From positions 89,512 through 153,511 of the forward strand of contig JBJYZC010000005.1 of NCBI GenBank assembly GCA_046263755.1: a stretch of 64,000 nucleotides of DNA, given 5' to 3'. Positions within the stretch are counted from its first letter, which is position 1, and every line of letters begins with the position of its first letter. Below, in pieces: positions 34,458 through 43,183 of this stretch. This DNA comes from Lachnocurva sp029100405. GTDB lineage: Bacteria; Bacillota; Clostridia; Lachnospirales; Lachnospiraceae. The translations under genes were made by a program, and so were the position numbers. The notes under the pieces were generated by a model, which was not told where the DNA came from, ran no database searches, and worked only from the letters and a program-made list of their open reading frames with translations.

Positions 34458-36093
34458 CCTCACTTCTCAGCCAGCCTTCTACCAGCTTGGCTGCAGCCTG
34501 TGGATTCGTCTCCACAAAGTTCCCAATACTGTCTTTCAGTTCCTCGCCTCTGGCGACATGAATGTCTGCCTGTTCTTCTTCGTTCAATTTTCTTGCCTGA
34601 GCTTCCGCTGCTTCCTTTTCTGCCTTTTCCTTGGCCAGCCGCTCTTCTTCAAGACGAGCAGCTTCCTCTTCTTCCTCTTCCTTCCGTTTGGCCTTTCTCG
34701 CCATCAGGATGCGAAGAATAATAAAGATGATCAGAATTCCTGCACCGGCAATAATTGCCATAAGGATCATCTGTCTCGGATTCATCTTGCCATTATTATT
34801 GGCATTGGTCGAGCCGGATTGCTTTGCAGCTTCCTTAGTCACTCCCGTTCGAATGACGCTGACCTTCTGATCTGCGTTTGCTCTGCTGATACCTGCTGCA
34901 TCCGCGATCAACTGACGAAGCTGATTGTCTGCAATCGACATATCTGCTGTATCAATGACAACAGCTACGGTCAGATCCTGTAAGGTTCCGGGATTCGTTG
35001 TGGTCTGTTCCTTCCGGGTGTTATAGAGATATTCTCTGGAAGCATCATTATTGAAATTCGAATCATTCGTTGTATTGCTTCCATTTTGTGTCGTATACTG
35101 TGGCGTATCCGCATTCGCATCTGTTCCTGCAACGCCCGCAGCTTTTGTAGCATCATCTCCAGTGTAAGCATTGCTCTCTGTTTCTTTGGAAAGCAATCCC
35201 TCCTTATCATCCGGATCCGTCTGTACCGGAACCGAGTAAGTCGTATTTTCCTGAACCCGACTCGAGGTATCCAAAGTTCCCTTAACGGAAACTTCTACAT
35301 TACCGGCCTTATAGAGCTTGGCAAGAACACGCTTTACATTTGCAGCAATGTTATTCTCAAGTTTCTGTGTCTGACTGTCTACCGCCTCCGTATTATCGGT
35401 ACTGCCAGTGGCGGAAGAATCACCGACCTCTGTCATGGTAGCTGCATCGAAAACCGATACATTGGTGAAATTCATTCCCTTAACTGATCTTGCAACCAGA
35501 TTTCGGACCGCATTGGCGCTTTTTTCCGATAGTGTTTCACCTCTTTGCATGGTTACGACAACCGATGCAGAAGCTGTTTTCTCTGAATTACTATCATCAC
35601 TGGAGAGTGCGTAAGTGTCATCGTCATCCTCCGCAATGGTCACCTTGGCATCCCGTACTCCGTCAAAAAGGCGAATGGTCGATCCCAGCCGATCCTGAAG
35701 TTCATAGAGTGTATATTGTTTCTTGTCTGATTCCGTTGCCATCAGGTTCGAGTTCTTTACATACATATCATATGTAAAACCGCTCTTTGGATATCCCTGA
35801 CTGATCAGCTTCGCACGGAGAGAATCTGCCTGATCTTTCGGGACATTGATCGTTCCGGAAGCAGCATCGTATTTGTATTCCACTTTCTCTTCTTCAATCA
35901 ATGATGTGATCTCTGTGGCTTCATCTGCACTGAGACCGGTAAAGAGTGTGGTGTATTCCGGTTTCTTGGTAGAAAGATGAGCAAAAACCAGAGATCCGAT
36001 CACAACAAAAGCGATTGCCGCTGCCGCAGCAATCAATATCACTCGCCGGGCTTTTGGAGACAGCCCCTCCCAGGCTTCTTTAACTTTTTTCAT
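34423..36093 (-). CDS. fliF: Flagellar MS-ring protein FliF
   Basis: A 556-residue FliF with two membrane helices (about 18-40, VILIAAAAAIAFVVIGSLVF; and about 445-468, MILMAIIAGAGILIIFIILR). The periplasmic ring-building part between them includes YTTLFTGLSADEATEITSLI and LEDRLG-type blocks (LYELQDRLGSTIRLFDGVRD). The tail (ETNPQAAAKLVEGWLRSED) binds FliG. The periplasmic middle contains a long Asp/Asn/Thr-rich insert (about 300-370). Separated from fliE by 114 bases that hold a terminator-like hairpin. Confidence 0.95.
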   Translation of the reverse strand: MKKVKEAWEGLSPKARRVILIAAAAAIAFVVIGSLVFAHLSTKKPEYTTLFTGLSADEATEITSLIEEEKVEYKYDAASGTINVPKDQADSLRAKLISQGYPKSGFTYDMYVKNSNLMATESDKKQYTLYELQDRLGSTIRLFDGVRDAKVTIAEDDDDTYALSSDDSNSEKTASASVVVTMQRGETLSEKSANAVRNLVARSVKGMNFTNVSVFDAATMTEVGDSSATGSTDNTEAVDSQTQKLENNIAANVKRVLAKLYKAGNVEVSVKGTLDTSSRVQENTTYSVPVQTDPDDKEGLLSKETESNAYTGDDATKAAGVAGTDANADTPQYTTQNGSNTTNDSNFNNDASREYLYNTRKEQTTTNPGTLQDLTVAVVIDTADMSIADNQLRQLIADAAGISRANADQKVSVIRTGVTKEAAKQSGSTNANNNGKMNPRQMILMAIIAGAGILIIFIILRILMARKAKRKEEEEEEAARLEEERLAKEKAEKEAAEAQARKLNEEEQADIHVARGEELKDSIGNFVETNPQAAAKLVEGWLRSEDDSVGRRKSRK

Positions 36094-36185
36094 AATGTCC
36101 TCTGATCATCCATTGATAAGTATCAAAAAAGATGGTAATTTGCAAAAAATGCAGTGTAACCAATCAATAACTTTTTCCCAGCAAA

Positions 36186-36211
36186 AGAAGGCCTCCGAAA
36201 AGAGGCCTTAA
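36186..36211 (-). terminator. Hairpin overlapping the fliE stop codon
   Basis: AAGGCCTC (36209-36202 on minus), TTTTCG loop, GAGGCCTT, then CTTTTGC. The TAA of fliE lies in the 5' arm. The T-run is weak, so it may attenuate or stabilise rather than stop transcription into fliF. Confidence 0.5.
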
Positions 36212-36546
36212 ATCTGCATTTGTGTTAATTCCTTATAGGATTCCATTGCTTTATTTCGAAGGGAAATCATGAGATCCAGAGAAATCTGCGCCTTGGATTC
36301 AGCGATTGGCAAAGTATGAGGATCATCCAACTGACCGGTAGCCAGAAGATATTGCTGATTCTCTACTTCCGCCTGTGTAGACTTCACCTGATCCGCCGCG
36401 TTCCGGAAGACATCGCTAAAAGGCAGTTCACCCGTTCCCTGAATGGAATTTGTACCGGGTGTAGAACTTGAAAGTGACTGAACCCCATTTGATTTCCACA
36501 GCTTCATAGGGGTAATAAAAGCCGAATTGATAGACTGAATTGCCAT
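36208..36546 (-). CDS. fliE: Flagellar hook-basal body protein FliE
   Basis: A 112-residue FliE: FSDVFRNAADQVKSTQAEVE, NQQYLLATGQLDDPHTLPIA, ESKAQISLDLMISLRNKAME are family blocks. FliE is exported early and joins the MS ring to the rod. It is the first gene of the operon; flgB and flgC, which normally precede it, are absent here. The ATG at 36546 follows AAAAGGAGTTTATCAGC. Leader RNA upstream contains the c-di-GMP riboswitch and a TTACCGGC/GCCGGTAA hairpin (36592-36614). Confidence 0.94.
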   Translation of the reverse strand: MAIQSINSAFITPMKLWKSNGVQSLSSSTPGTNSIQGTGELPFSDVFRNAADQVKSTQAEVENQQYLLATGQLDDPHTLPIAESKAQISLDLMISLRNKAMESYKELTQMQI

Positions 36547-36624
36547 GCTGATAAACTCCTTTTGTTTTATTTCCGACATCCTTGTCGTAAGTTACCGGCC
36601 TCCATAGCCGGTAATAAAGTAAAA

Positions 36625-36663
36625 CAAAAAAAGCACCGAGACCCTATCAAGGCGGCCGGTGCT
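36625..36663 (-). terminator. Riboswitch-controlled terminator before fliE
   Basis: On minus: AGCACCG...CGGTGCT stem (36663-36632) followed by seven T's (36631-36625). It is the expression platform of the c-di-GMP aptamer. Confidence 0.85.
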
Positions 36664-36788
36664 GCAAGGACACAGAAATATCAATGTATCCTGTCTCCAT
36701 CCTAAAGTAGTGCAGCTGGCTGACCGTCTGGTCCCTATAGCTTTGCGCCACAGACTTCCATCTGCTTTGCCTTTGATATTACTTTTAA
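36632..36788 (-). ncRNA. c-di-GMP-I (GEMM) riboswitch of the fliE operon
   Basis: Aptamer at about 36710-36778 on minus. It has the GEMM-I hallmarks: GGCAAA near the start, the P2 stem capped by a GGAA loop, GCGCAAAGCTATAGGG, and a 3' GGTCAGCCAGCTGC. A terminator hairpin follows. The Cd1-type riboswitch of Clostridioides difficile before its flagellar operon turns transcription off when c-di-GMP binds. The same off-logic is inferred here, making the whole rod, export, motor and sigma-28 operon sensitive to c-di-GMP. Confidence 0.88.
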
Positions 36789-36794
36789 GAACCT

Positions 36795-36800
36795 ATTATA
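36795..36800 (-). promoter_or_regulatory. Putative -10 for the fliE operon
   Basis: TATAAT on minus, about seven bases before the predicted riboswitch 5' end. No good -35 is visible, so an activator may be needed. The rest of 36.8-37.07 kb is AT-rich with no gene seen. Confidence 0.45.
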
Positions 36801-37076
36801 TTACCATTGTTCATAAGTGGATCTACCGATCGAAAAATATATCGGATCAATCACTTATCAGTAATTAATATTAATAGCCTAAAGCCAATTATGCAAGCCT
36901 TTTCCTTGAAACATTCGATTTTTCGTCATTTTATATAAAGGCTTTGCCTTGTAGTTTTCTGTTTTTGGTGGTGGATTTTTGTATTATTTGATAACGACTG
37001 ATTAATTTTTATATTGTCTGTATCTTTTGGCTGTAATCGCAGTATTGTCTAGATGAAAGCCCATCGTTTTCTAACG

Positions 37077-37103
37077 AAAAATCAGTAAAAAACTCTGATT
37101 TTT
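37077..37103. terminator. Bidirectional hairpin between fliE leader and peptidase gene
   Basis: AAAAATCAG (37077-37085) and CTGATTTTT (37095-37103) with T/A tracts on both sides. It lies about 140 bases past the stop of the NlpC/P60 gene. Confidence 0.6.
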
Positions 37104-37244
37104 GTTGAAATTGTCATGCTGTATGCACTTATAGATTCTTTTCTGTTCTCTAATGGATTCCAAAAAAGAATCGAACAGTATTGCATGACAACTCAACAGA
37201 AAATTCCGGATTTTCATAATCCTAAGTCGAATCTGTCCTATATG

Positions 37245-38591
37245 CTAAAACATACGGCGAATATCAAGAATCTGCCGGTAGGCCGGATTGTCCTGAACAA
37301 TGATGCCGGATTTTGTGCTGGCAGCATGAACGATCCGGTTATTTCCGATATAGATTGCTGTATGGCTGCCGTAATTAATGACATCTCCCGGCTGCATTTC
37401 CTGATAGGAAACAGATCGCCCATCATAAAGCTGCGTTGCAGTCGTCCGGGTCAGATTGATATGGAATGCTTTATAAACCTGCTGCACAAAACCTGAGCAG
37501 TCGCATCCATTCGTCAGAGAGGTTCCGCCCCAAACATAGGGGTTTCCGACGAACTGAAGAGCATAATTTACCAGTTTCTCTCCTTCTGTCTTTGGATTTT
37601 GATACCCATAGGCCTCTACTGCTTTCTGCCCGGTCAGTGAATGGTCTACCGATCCTGTTTTACTATTATGGCTCTGACTTTCGAATCCGTTTTCCGAATC
37701 CACTGTATCATTGTCAGGTCCTGCCTCATCCGAATGACCATTCCCAATCCGGGAGTAATTGCTTCCTTCACCTTCCCCTGCCAGCTTTTCCCGGTCTGCA
37801 ATCTCATCCAATTTCGTTTGAATGGCGGCAAGCTCTTCTGTAAGATCAGAGAGACTCTCTTCTTTGTCTCTTGCCAGGCGATCCTTCTTTGTCCAGTCCT
37901 CCGTCACTTCCGTCAATTGATCCAGGATCTTTTGATCCGGTTCCGAAACTTTTCCTTTAATTTCTTTCTTCGTATTCCGATAATACTGTAACGTCTGCTT
38001 CTGTTCCTGGCGGGCTGTCTTCATTTCCGATTGGGATAAGGAAAGCTGCGTCCTCTGAAAAACAAGGGCCTTCGATGCCTCCGCCTTGGCCCGTGCCGCT
38101 TCCAAAGGACTGTCATATTTCTGCCGCGTAACCTTTCTTTGTTCTCTCAATGCTTGCGTTAAAGCCTTACGGATATCCTTCTGATTGGTCTTTATTTCGC
38201 GGATCCCGTCTTTGGCAAGAGAAACAGAGACCTCAGCGTCGGCCAGTTTTCTCTGATTTTCTTCTAAAGCAGCGAGGATCGCCTGACGGCTCTGGTAAGC
38301 TTTGTCCGCATCTTGTTTTAAGGACTCTGCCTCTGCGGAAAGCGTTTCCTTCCTGCTTTCCAGAGCCCTTTTCTCCATTTCCAGTCTTTCTTTTTGGTTT
38401 TTGGAACTTGTACTCTCTTGTACCCGGCTTTGTTCAGAGCCTTCCAGGGGAAAAGAAGTCTCTGCATTCGCCCCCGAAAGACGAGAAGCCGTAGCAGAGA
38501 CTGGCGTCCCTGCTGCGGCTGTAAATACAAAAATCATTGTAAGAAGGAGAAGGATTCCTCTCCATGGATGTGAAATCATTCTCAATTTCAA
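37245..38591 (-). CDS. Secreted NlpC/P60 peptidoglycan endopeptidase
   Basis: A 448-residue exported hydrolase. A signal peptide (residues 1-33; ILLLLTMIFVFTAAAGTPVSA) is followed by a long coiled coil (about 60-265) and a flexible Asn/Ser/Glu-rich linker. The C-terminal 110 residues are NlpC/P60: catalytic Cys in NGCDCSGFVQQVY, His in GSHTAIYIGNNRIVHAAS. Such enzymes cut the D-Glu to diamino-acid bond in stem peptides; the coiled coil is similar to that of CwlO/PcsB-type hydrolases, often controlled by FtsEX. No ftsEX is nearby. It sits between the MCP and the fliE leader, so wall remodelling for flagella is possible but unproven. Confidence 0.9.
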   Translation of the reverse strand: MKLRMISHPWRGILLLLTMIFVFTAAAGTPVSATASRLSGANAETSFPLEGSEQSRVQESTSSKNQKERLEMEKRALESRKETLSAEAESLKQDADKAYQSRQAILAALEENQRKLADAEVSVSLAKDGIREIKTNQKDIRKALTQALREQRKVTRQKYDSPLEAARAKAEASKALVFQRTQLSLSQSEMKTARQEQKQTLQYYRNTKKEIKGKVSEPDQKILDQLTEVTEDWTKKDRLARDKEESLSDLTEELAAIQTKLDEIADREKLAGEGEGSNYSRIGNGHSDEAGPDNDTVDSENGFESQSHNSKTGSVDHSLTGQKAVEAYGYQNPKTEGEKLVNYALQFVGNPYVWGGTSLTNGCDCSGFVQQVYKAFHINLTRTTATQLYDGRSVSYQEMQPGDVINYGSHTAIYIGNNRIVHAASTKSGIIVQDNPAYRQILDIRRMF

Positions 38592-38679
38592 TTTCCTTTA
38601 CCTGTATGAACCTGAGATCCTGACCCCGGGTGAAAGCGGAATGGGCAGGCAAGTATCTCATTCAGACCACACCGGACCA

Positions 38680-40026
38680 TCAGACGGTGATCCCATCTAC
38701 CATTTGCTTCAAAGACGATGCCTGATTATTGAGCTCCTGGCAGGAAGTCGAACTCTCTTCAGCTGTTGCACTATTCTGCTGAACAACCTGAGAAATCTGT
38801 TCCAGACCGCTTGTTACCTCACCGATAGCCGTTGCCTCGCTCTTCATCTCGCCCGCAATATCAGCGACCAGTTTCTTACTCTTCTTGGCACTCTCCATCA
38901 CAGCGGTCAAAGATTTGGCCGAATCTGTAACCAGAGAGGAGCCGTTATGGATGGCTGCAATGGCACCCTCGATCAGAGAAGATGTCTCACTTGCGGCTTC
39001 GGCAGACTTCCCTGCCAGGTTCCGAACCTCGTCAGCTACTACAGCAAATCCCTTACCTGCGTTGCCGGCACGCGCTGCCTCAACTGCCGCATTCAAAGCC
39101 AGGATATTGGTCTGGAATGCGATATCATCGATTGCCTTGATAATATTCTCAATCTGGTTGGACTTTTCTTCAATTTCTTTCATGGCTTCCAGCATATTGG
39201 TCATCTGCTTGTTTTGTTCCATGATCTCATCTGCAACCTGACCGGAGAAGTTCTCAACATCGCCTGCGTCCTCCGCATTCTTTGTGATCTGCAAGGAAAG
39301 CTGGGTAATGGTGCTGGTCAATTCTTCTACCGTTGCGGCCTGCTCGGTTGAACCTTGAGACAGGGCCATGGATCCGTTGGCGATTTTTGCCGAACGCATG
39401 GTCACCTGATTGGCAACCTTGTTCATCTGCTGGAAGATATTCCGAAGATTCTTATGGATCTCTTCAAAAGAAACTGCGATTCTCTTATATTCACCGACGA
39501 AGTGATCCGGATTCTTGATCTCTGCAGTGAAAATTCCTCTGCTCATCTCATCCAGAACCTTCGATGTCTCGCCGATCACTTCTTCTGTCGTTGCCTGCAT
39601 AGCAGCATAATCATCGATTGCCTGGCCGAACTCATCATTTCCGGTATGCTTGCGACTGATCCGATAATCGAAGCTGCCCTTCTTCATGACATTGACTGCC
39701 TTAGTAATCTCAAGAATATTTCTTGACATATAGCGTGTCAGAATCAGGAAATCGACAACCAAAAGAAGCATGATAATGGGAAGAACGATAGCGACTCCAA
39801 TCATAACATGCTTATGAACCTTGTTCAAGCTGGCAGTGACAGAATTAAACTCTGCCTGGTTCAGATGACCGCTGGACAAAAATCCATGAATATGGTCAAT
39901 CGCAACTTTCTGCATCCGATACATGGAATAATATGCCAGAATAAAAATCAAAAAAAGCGATGACAGCATATAAATGAGCGTTCCTATAAACTTACCTTTG
40001 ATGCTCCAATCCTTCAGGTTTTTCAT
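38680..40026 (-). CDS. Transmembrane methyl-accepting chemotaxis protein
   Basis: A 448-residue chemoreceptor. Helices at about 15-38 (LIYMLSSLFLIFILAYYSMY) and 75-97 (VMIGVAIVLPIIMLLLVVDF) flank only about 35 extracytoplasmic residues. A HAMP segment follows, then the MCP signalling hairpin with AFQTNILALNAAVEAARAGN and GFAVVADEVRNLAGKSAEAA. The minimal outer domain suggests sensing in the membrane or cytoplasm. The ATG at 40026 has AGAAGGTG before it, better than the GTG at 40035. Neighbours are a peptidase and an EAL protein. Confidence 0.93.
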   Translation of the reverse strand: MKNLKDWSIKGKFIGTLIYMLSSLFLIFILAYYSMYRMQKVAIDHIHGFLSSGHLNQAEFNSVTASLNKVHKHVMIGVAIVLPIIMLLLVVDFLILTRYMSRNILEITKAVNVMKKGSFDYRISRKHTGNDEFGQAIDDYAAMQATTEEVIGETSKVLDEMSRGIFTAEIKNPDHFVGEYKRIAVSFEEIHKNLRNIFQQMNKVANQVTMRSAKIANGSMALSQGSTEQAATVEELTSTITQLSLQITKNAEDAGDVENFSGQVADEIMEQNKQMTNMLEAMKEIEEKSNQIENIIKAIDDIAFQTNILALNAAVEAARAGNAGKGFAVVADEVRNLAGKSAEAASETSSLIEGAIAAIHNGSSLVTDSAKSLTAVMESAKKSKKLVADIAGEMKSEATAIGEVTSGLEQISQVVQQNSATAEESSTSCQELNNQASSLKQMVDGITV

Positions 40027-40085
40027 TTTTTTCACCTTCTAAAATTTCTTTAATATGAACCTAGCCTGTTACTTTCTCATTGGTT

Positions 40086-42431
40086 TTATATTCCATGGTT
40101 TTCAATCTGTCTGCTTTGGACTTGCTTTGCATCTAGATTCTGTGAAACTACTTCCTGATTTATGAAAAAGGATAGTTGATGCAGATCCTTCACAAGAGTC
40201 GGCATGACAGACGGATAACCATTTTCATCAAGATTCTCTATATGTTCGAAACCCGCCGGACGGGAACAGAACAGAATCCGGCATTGTTGCTGCCGACGAA
40301 GGAGAAAGAGATCATATTCCATCCACTGGAAATGATCCTTCTCATCCATGGTTCGGAAATAATCTGTCAGCATTCCATGGTCTCTGCAGGACAAGCGTTC
40401 TACCATCGTTTCCGGATTCATAAAGGCAAGAAAGCGCTTTTGATCACCGGGATGAATCCGATTTACAAGTCTGCTTCCTACCCATTTGCTAAAACCGGTA
40501 CCAACCAAACCTCTGGAAAGGAAATGATTCTTAATATAGACCGGCTCGGCAGTATCCTGTTTGGGATCAATCAATTCCACGACATCGAAGATCTGGAAAA
40601 CCACCGACATCACTTCCCTTGGCTGTATCCCTTTGGAAAATTCTGCATGTTCCGATACATTGTGAGCAACAAGAACGTAAGCACTGCCTCCCTCATAGCG
40701 GGATACTGCCCTTCCATGCAAAATCAGATAATTTCCATTGACCATCTGATCCAGCGTCACGATCTTCCTACTGTCGAGCATCTTTTGGAAATATGCCCGG
40801 ACCTGTCCATACAAAGGATGCGCCTTATCATTCATATCAAATTCCAGTGCTCTTGGTGAGTAAACGCCCACACTTCGTAAGAGACTCCGGTAGGGTTTAT
40901 TGGTTAGAAGGAAGCGCCCTCTGTCTCCGCGATATTCCCAGATAGCCAGGGGGATACCCTGAGAAATCTCAATCGTATCATCATTATCCTGCATCAGATC
41001 ACTTTCCAAAGGACGGGTACTAAGCAAATTGACCCGACCGAGATCATCATAATAATTCCGCATGGAGTCCGGTTCAATGGAAAGTTCGACATGATGCAGG
41101 TGAGAAGCCAACTGTCGCAGGGGCTGGGGTTTTCCAATCAGAAAGCCCTGCAGTTTCTCACATCCGATATCCCTTAAGAATGCCAGCTGCTCCTCTGTTT
41201 CCACACCCTCTGCAAGTGTCCGAATCCCAAGCCGTTTTGCCATATCAACAATCGATGTCAGAATCTTCTGCGACCGGTTATCGAAACGTCTGAGAAAGAG
41301 CATGTCGATTTTAATGACGTCGAAATCATAATCTTTCAAGGTATTGAGAGAAGAATAGCCTGAGCCGAAATCATCCATCCAGACTTCAAAGCCGGCTTGA
41401 TGGAACCTTTTGATCTGTTCCTTGATATATTCCGGATTCTTGTCGAATACCGACTCCGTAATCTCAATATGAATCAGCTTCTTCGGGATCTGATACTTGT
41501 CTGCAATTTCCAGAATGTCCTGATAGATATCACATAGTTCAAAGTCCAGCCTTGATACATTGAAGGAAAATGGAACAACTTCTTTTCCCTCCTCCAGGAG
41601 TTTTCCGGTTTCGCGGCAAGCGATGGTGACAATGGCCAAATCCAGCTTGTGAATCAACTGATATTCTTCGAGGGTCCCAATCAGAAGGTCCGGCGTGATC
41701 AAACCGTAAACCGGGTCCTCCCAGCGGGCCAGGGCTTCGACACCACAGACCTCCCTGGTCAGACTGCGGATCACAGGCTGATAATAGACCTTGATCCAGT
41801 CCTTTTCGATCGCCTCATCCAAATGCTCTACAATATAATGCCGACGATTGATTGCTTGTGCCAGTTCCTGATCAAAGTAGCGATAGATTTTCCAGTAGTC
41901 TCTCTTAATACTGTCCGCAGCACTCTTGGCACGGTCACAGAAAATCGACATCTCACAGTCGAGCTCTTCATAAGGGATGGTATAGATCCCCGCCTTTAGA
42001 CTGCAAACCGTATCATAAAGGGTCGTGGAAAATTTACCATTGACTTTCTCAATGCCTCTCACTGACTCGTCAGAAAAAGCCATAACAATGAACTGATCCG
42101 CTGCAAACCTTGCAACCATACGATTTGGAAAAGCTTCGGCAATGATATTTGCAAGCTTGCAGATTGCCTGGCTGCCCCGCTCAAACCCATACTTCTCGTT
42201 ATAGGACTGGAAGGAAGTGATATTAAAATAGATAATATCCACTCCACGCTTCTGAAACTCCCGTGCTCTTTCTTCCAACTCTCTGATATTCTTAAGAAAA
42301 ATTCCTGAGATCACACGGAAAGAGTAGATATTCAGCGCATTGGTCAGTGGGTCATATAGGGAATTCTGGGAAATCAGACTTCCCGGCATGTCCATATGAT
42401 AATCTTGAAACAATCGGATATAATTGATCAT
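40086..42431 (-). CDS. c-di-GMP phosphodiesterase (degenerate GGDEF + EAL)
   Basis: A 781-residue cytosolic protein. Residues about 25-185 are a GGDEF fold with FAADQF where GGDEF should be, so no cyclase activity is expected. Residues about 195-450 are an EAL domain with the full catalytic set: EALARW (residue 232), NVS, EITES, DDFGSGYSSLN, IKID, AEGVET, and LQGFLIGKP. It should hydrolyse c-di-GMP. Residues about 480-781 have PAS-like and second alpha/beta segments (LAIWEYRGDRGRFLLTNKPY) of unclear ligand. It would lower c-di-GMP and thus favour the fliE operon through the riboswitch. A sigma-28-like promoter lies at 42477-42502. Confidence 0.92.
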   Translation of the reverse strand: MINYIRLFQDYHMDMPGSLISQNSLYDPLTNALNIYSFRVISGIFLKNIRELEERAREFQKRGVDIIYFNITSFQSYNEKYGFERGSQAICKLANIIAEAFPNRMVARFAADQFIVMAFSDESVRGIEKVNGKFSTTLYDTVCSLKAGIYTIPYEELDCEMSIFCDRAKSAADSIKRDYWKIYRYFDQELAQAINRRHYIVEHLDEAIEKDWIKVYYQPVIRSLTREVCGVEALARWEDPVYGLITPDLLIGTLEEYQLIHKLDLAIVTIACRETGKLLEEGKEVVPFSFNVSRLDFELCDIYQDILEIADKYQIPKKLIHIEITESVFDKNPEYIKEQIKRFHQAGFEVWMDDFGSGYSSLNTLKDYDFDVIKIDMLFLRRFDNRSQKILTSIVDMAKRLGIRTLAEGVETEEQLAFLRDIGCEKLQGFLIGKPQPLRQLASHLHHVELSIEPDSMRNYYDDLGRVNLLSTRPLESDLMQDNDDTIEISQGIPLAIWEYRGDRGRFLLTNKPYRSLLRSVGVYSPRALEFDMNDKAHPLYGQVRAYFQKMLDSRKIVTLDQMVNGNYLILHGRAVSRYEGGSAYVLVAHNVSEHAEFSKGIQPREVMSVVFQIFDVVELIDPKQDTAEPVYIKNHFLSRGLVGTGFSKWVGSRLVNRIHPGDQKRFLAFMNPETMVERLSCRDHGMLTDYFRTMDEKDHFQWMEYDLFLLRRQQQCRILFCSRPAGFEHIENLDENGYPSVMPTLVKDLHQLSFFINQEVVSQNLDAKQVQSRQIENHGI

Positions 42432-42476
42432 AGCAGCCTTTGATATATCTTCTAAAGCACCTTTAGTTCTATAATT

Positions 42477-42502
42477 TTATCGGCAAAAGTCTTGTCCATA
42501 TA
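42477..42502 (-). promoter_or_regulatory. Sigma-28-like promoter for the EAL gene
   Basis: On minus: TATA (42502-42499), 14 bases, GCCGATAA (42484-42477). The gene's ATG at 42431 is about 46 bases downstream. Same spacing as at flgM. Confidence 0.62.
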
Positions 42503-42527
42503 AGCCGAACTTTCTTCGCAAACGGGT

Positions 42528-42554
42528 TATATTTCTGTAAGAATTCGCCGAAGT
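42528..42554 (+). promoter_or_regulatory. Sigma-28-like promoter for the mini-receptor
   Basis: TATA at 42528-42531, 15 bases, GCCGAAGT at 42547-42554. The ATG is at 42587 behind TTAGGAGGTACGAT. Confidence 0.45.
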
Positions 42555-42586
42555 ATAGGAAGGTTCATTATCTTAGGAGGTACGAT

Positions 42587-43183
42587 ATGAAATTACAGGA
42601 TTTCTGTGATCTGAAAGTTGTAAATGCACTGATAGAAGACTGGGAGAGGGTCACCGGTCTTAAGGCGATCGTTCTTTCCCCGGACGGAAGCCCGCTTGGG
42701 CAGGAGAAGGAGCTTAAAGATGCCGAAACCCGGGACCTTATGATCGAAGATGAGAAAGTTGCCGAACTCCACTTAGGATATGATGCAGCAGAAGAAGTCC
42801 CGGAAGGAGCTCATGCGAGTGAGAAAAAGGACGCTGCCGTCTCTCTTCTTTATCAGTCCCTTTCCAACACCCTTTATCAGCACTATTTCAAATATGCAGC
42901 CGACCATCGTCTTAAGCGTCTGGCCGATGGCATCGAAGCTACAGATGAACTGGTTCGCCAGATCATGAGCTGCACTGTCAATCTGAAGAATATCCAGAAA
43001 CGGCAGAAGATCGTTGCCATTAATGCCAGCATTGAAGCTGCCAGAGTCGGCGAGGCCGGCAGAGGTTTTGCCGTTGTCGCTGAGGAAGTTGAGAAATTGT
43101 CCGAGAGCAGTTCCGAAGTCAACGCAACGATTGAAAAAGTGGTTTCCGAGATCAGGAATACCGTCTCCAGCCTGAAGGAGTGA
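42587..43183 (+). CDS. Soluble mini-chemoreceptor (PocR-like sensor + MCP tip)
   Basis: A 198-residue protein without membrane segments. Residues 1-100 (FCDLKVVNALIEDWERVTGL, AIVLSPDGSPL and on) resemble a PocR-type ligand-binding domain. The rest is a shortened MCP signalling hairpin: IVAINASIEAARVGEAGRGF, AVVAEEVEKLSESSSEVNAT. The hairpin tip, which binds CheA/CheW, is intact, but the methylation helices are missing. It may be a cytosolic receptor that skips adaptation. It has its own sigma-28-like promoter, and its stop lies in a 16-bp tandem repeat. The PocR call is moderate. Confidence 0.8.
   Translation: MKLQDFCDLKVVNALIEDWERVTGLKAIVLSPDGSPLGQEKELKDAETRDLMIEDEKVAELHLGYDAAEEVPEGAHASEKKDAAVSLLYQSLSNTLYQHYFKYAADHRLKRLADGIEATDELVRQIMSCTVNLKNIQKRQKIVAINASIEAARVGEAGRGFAVVAEEVEKLSESSSEVNATIEKVVSEIRNTVSSLKE

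Noticed and set aside
37116..37496. 126-residue plus-strand ORF
   Set aside because: Antisense to the NlpC/P60 gene end; no start signal.
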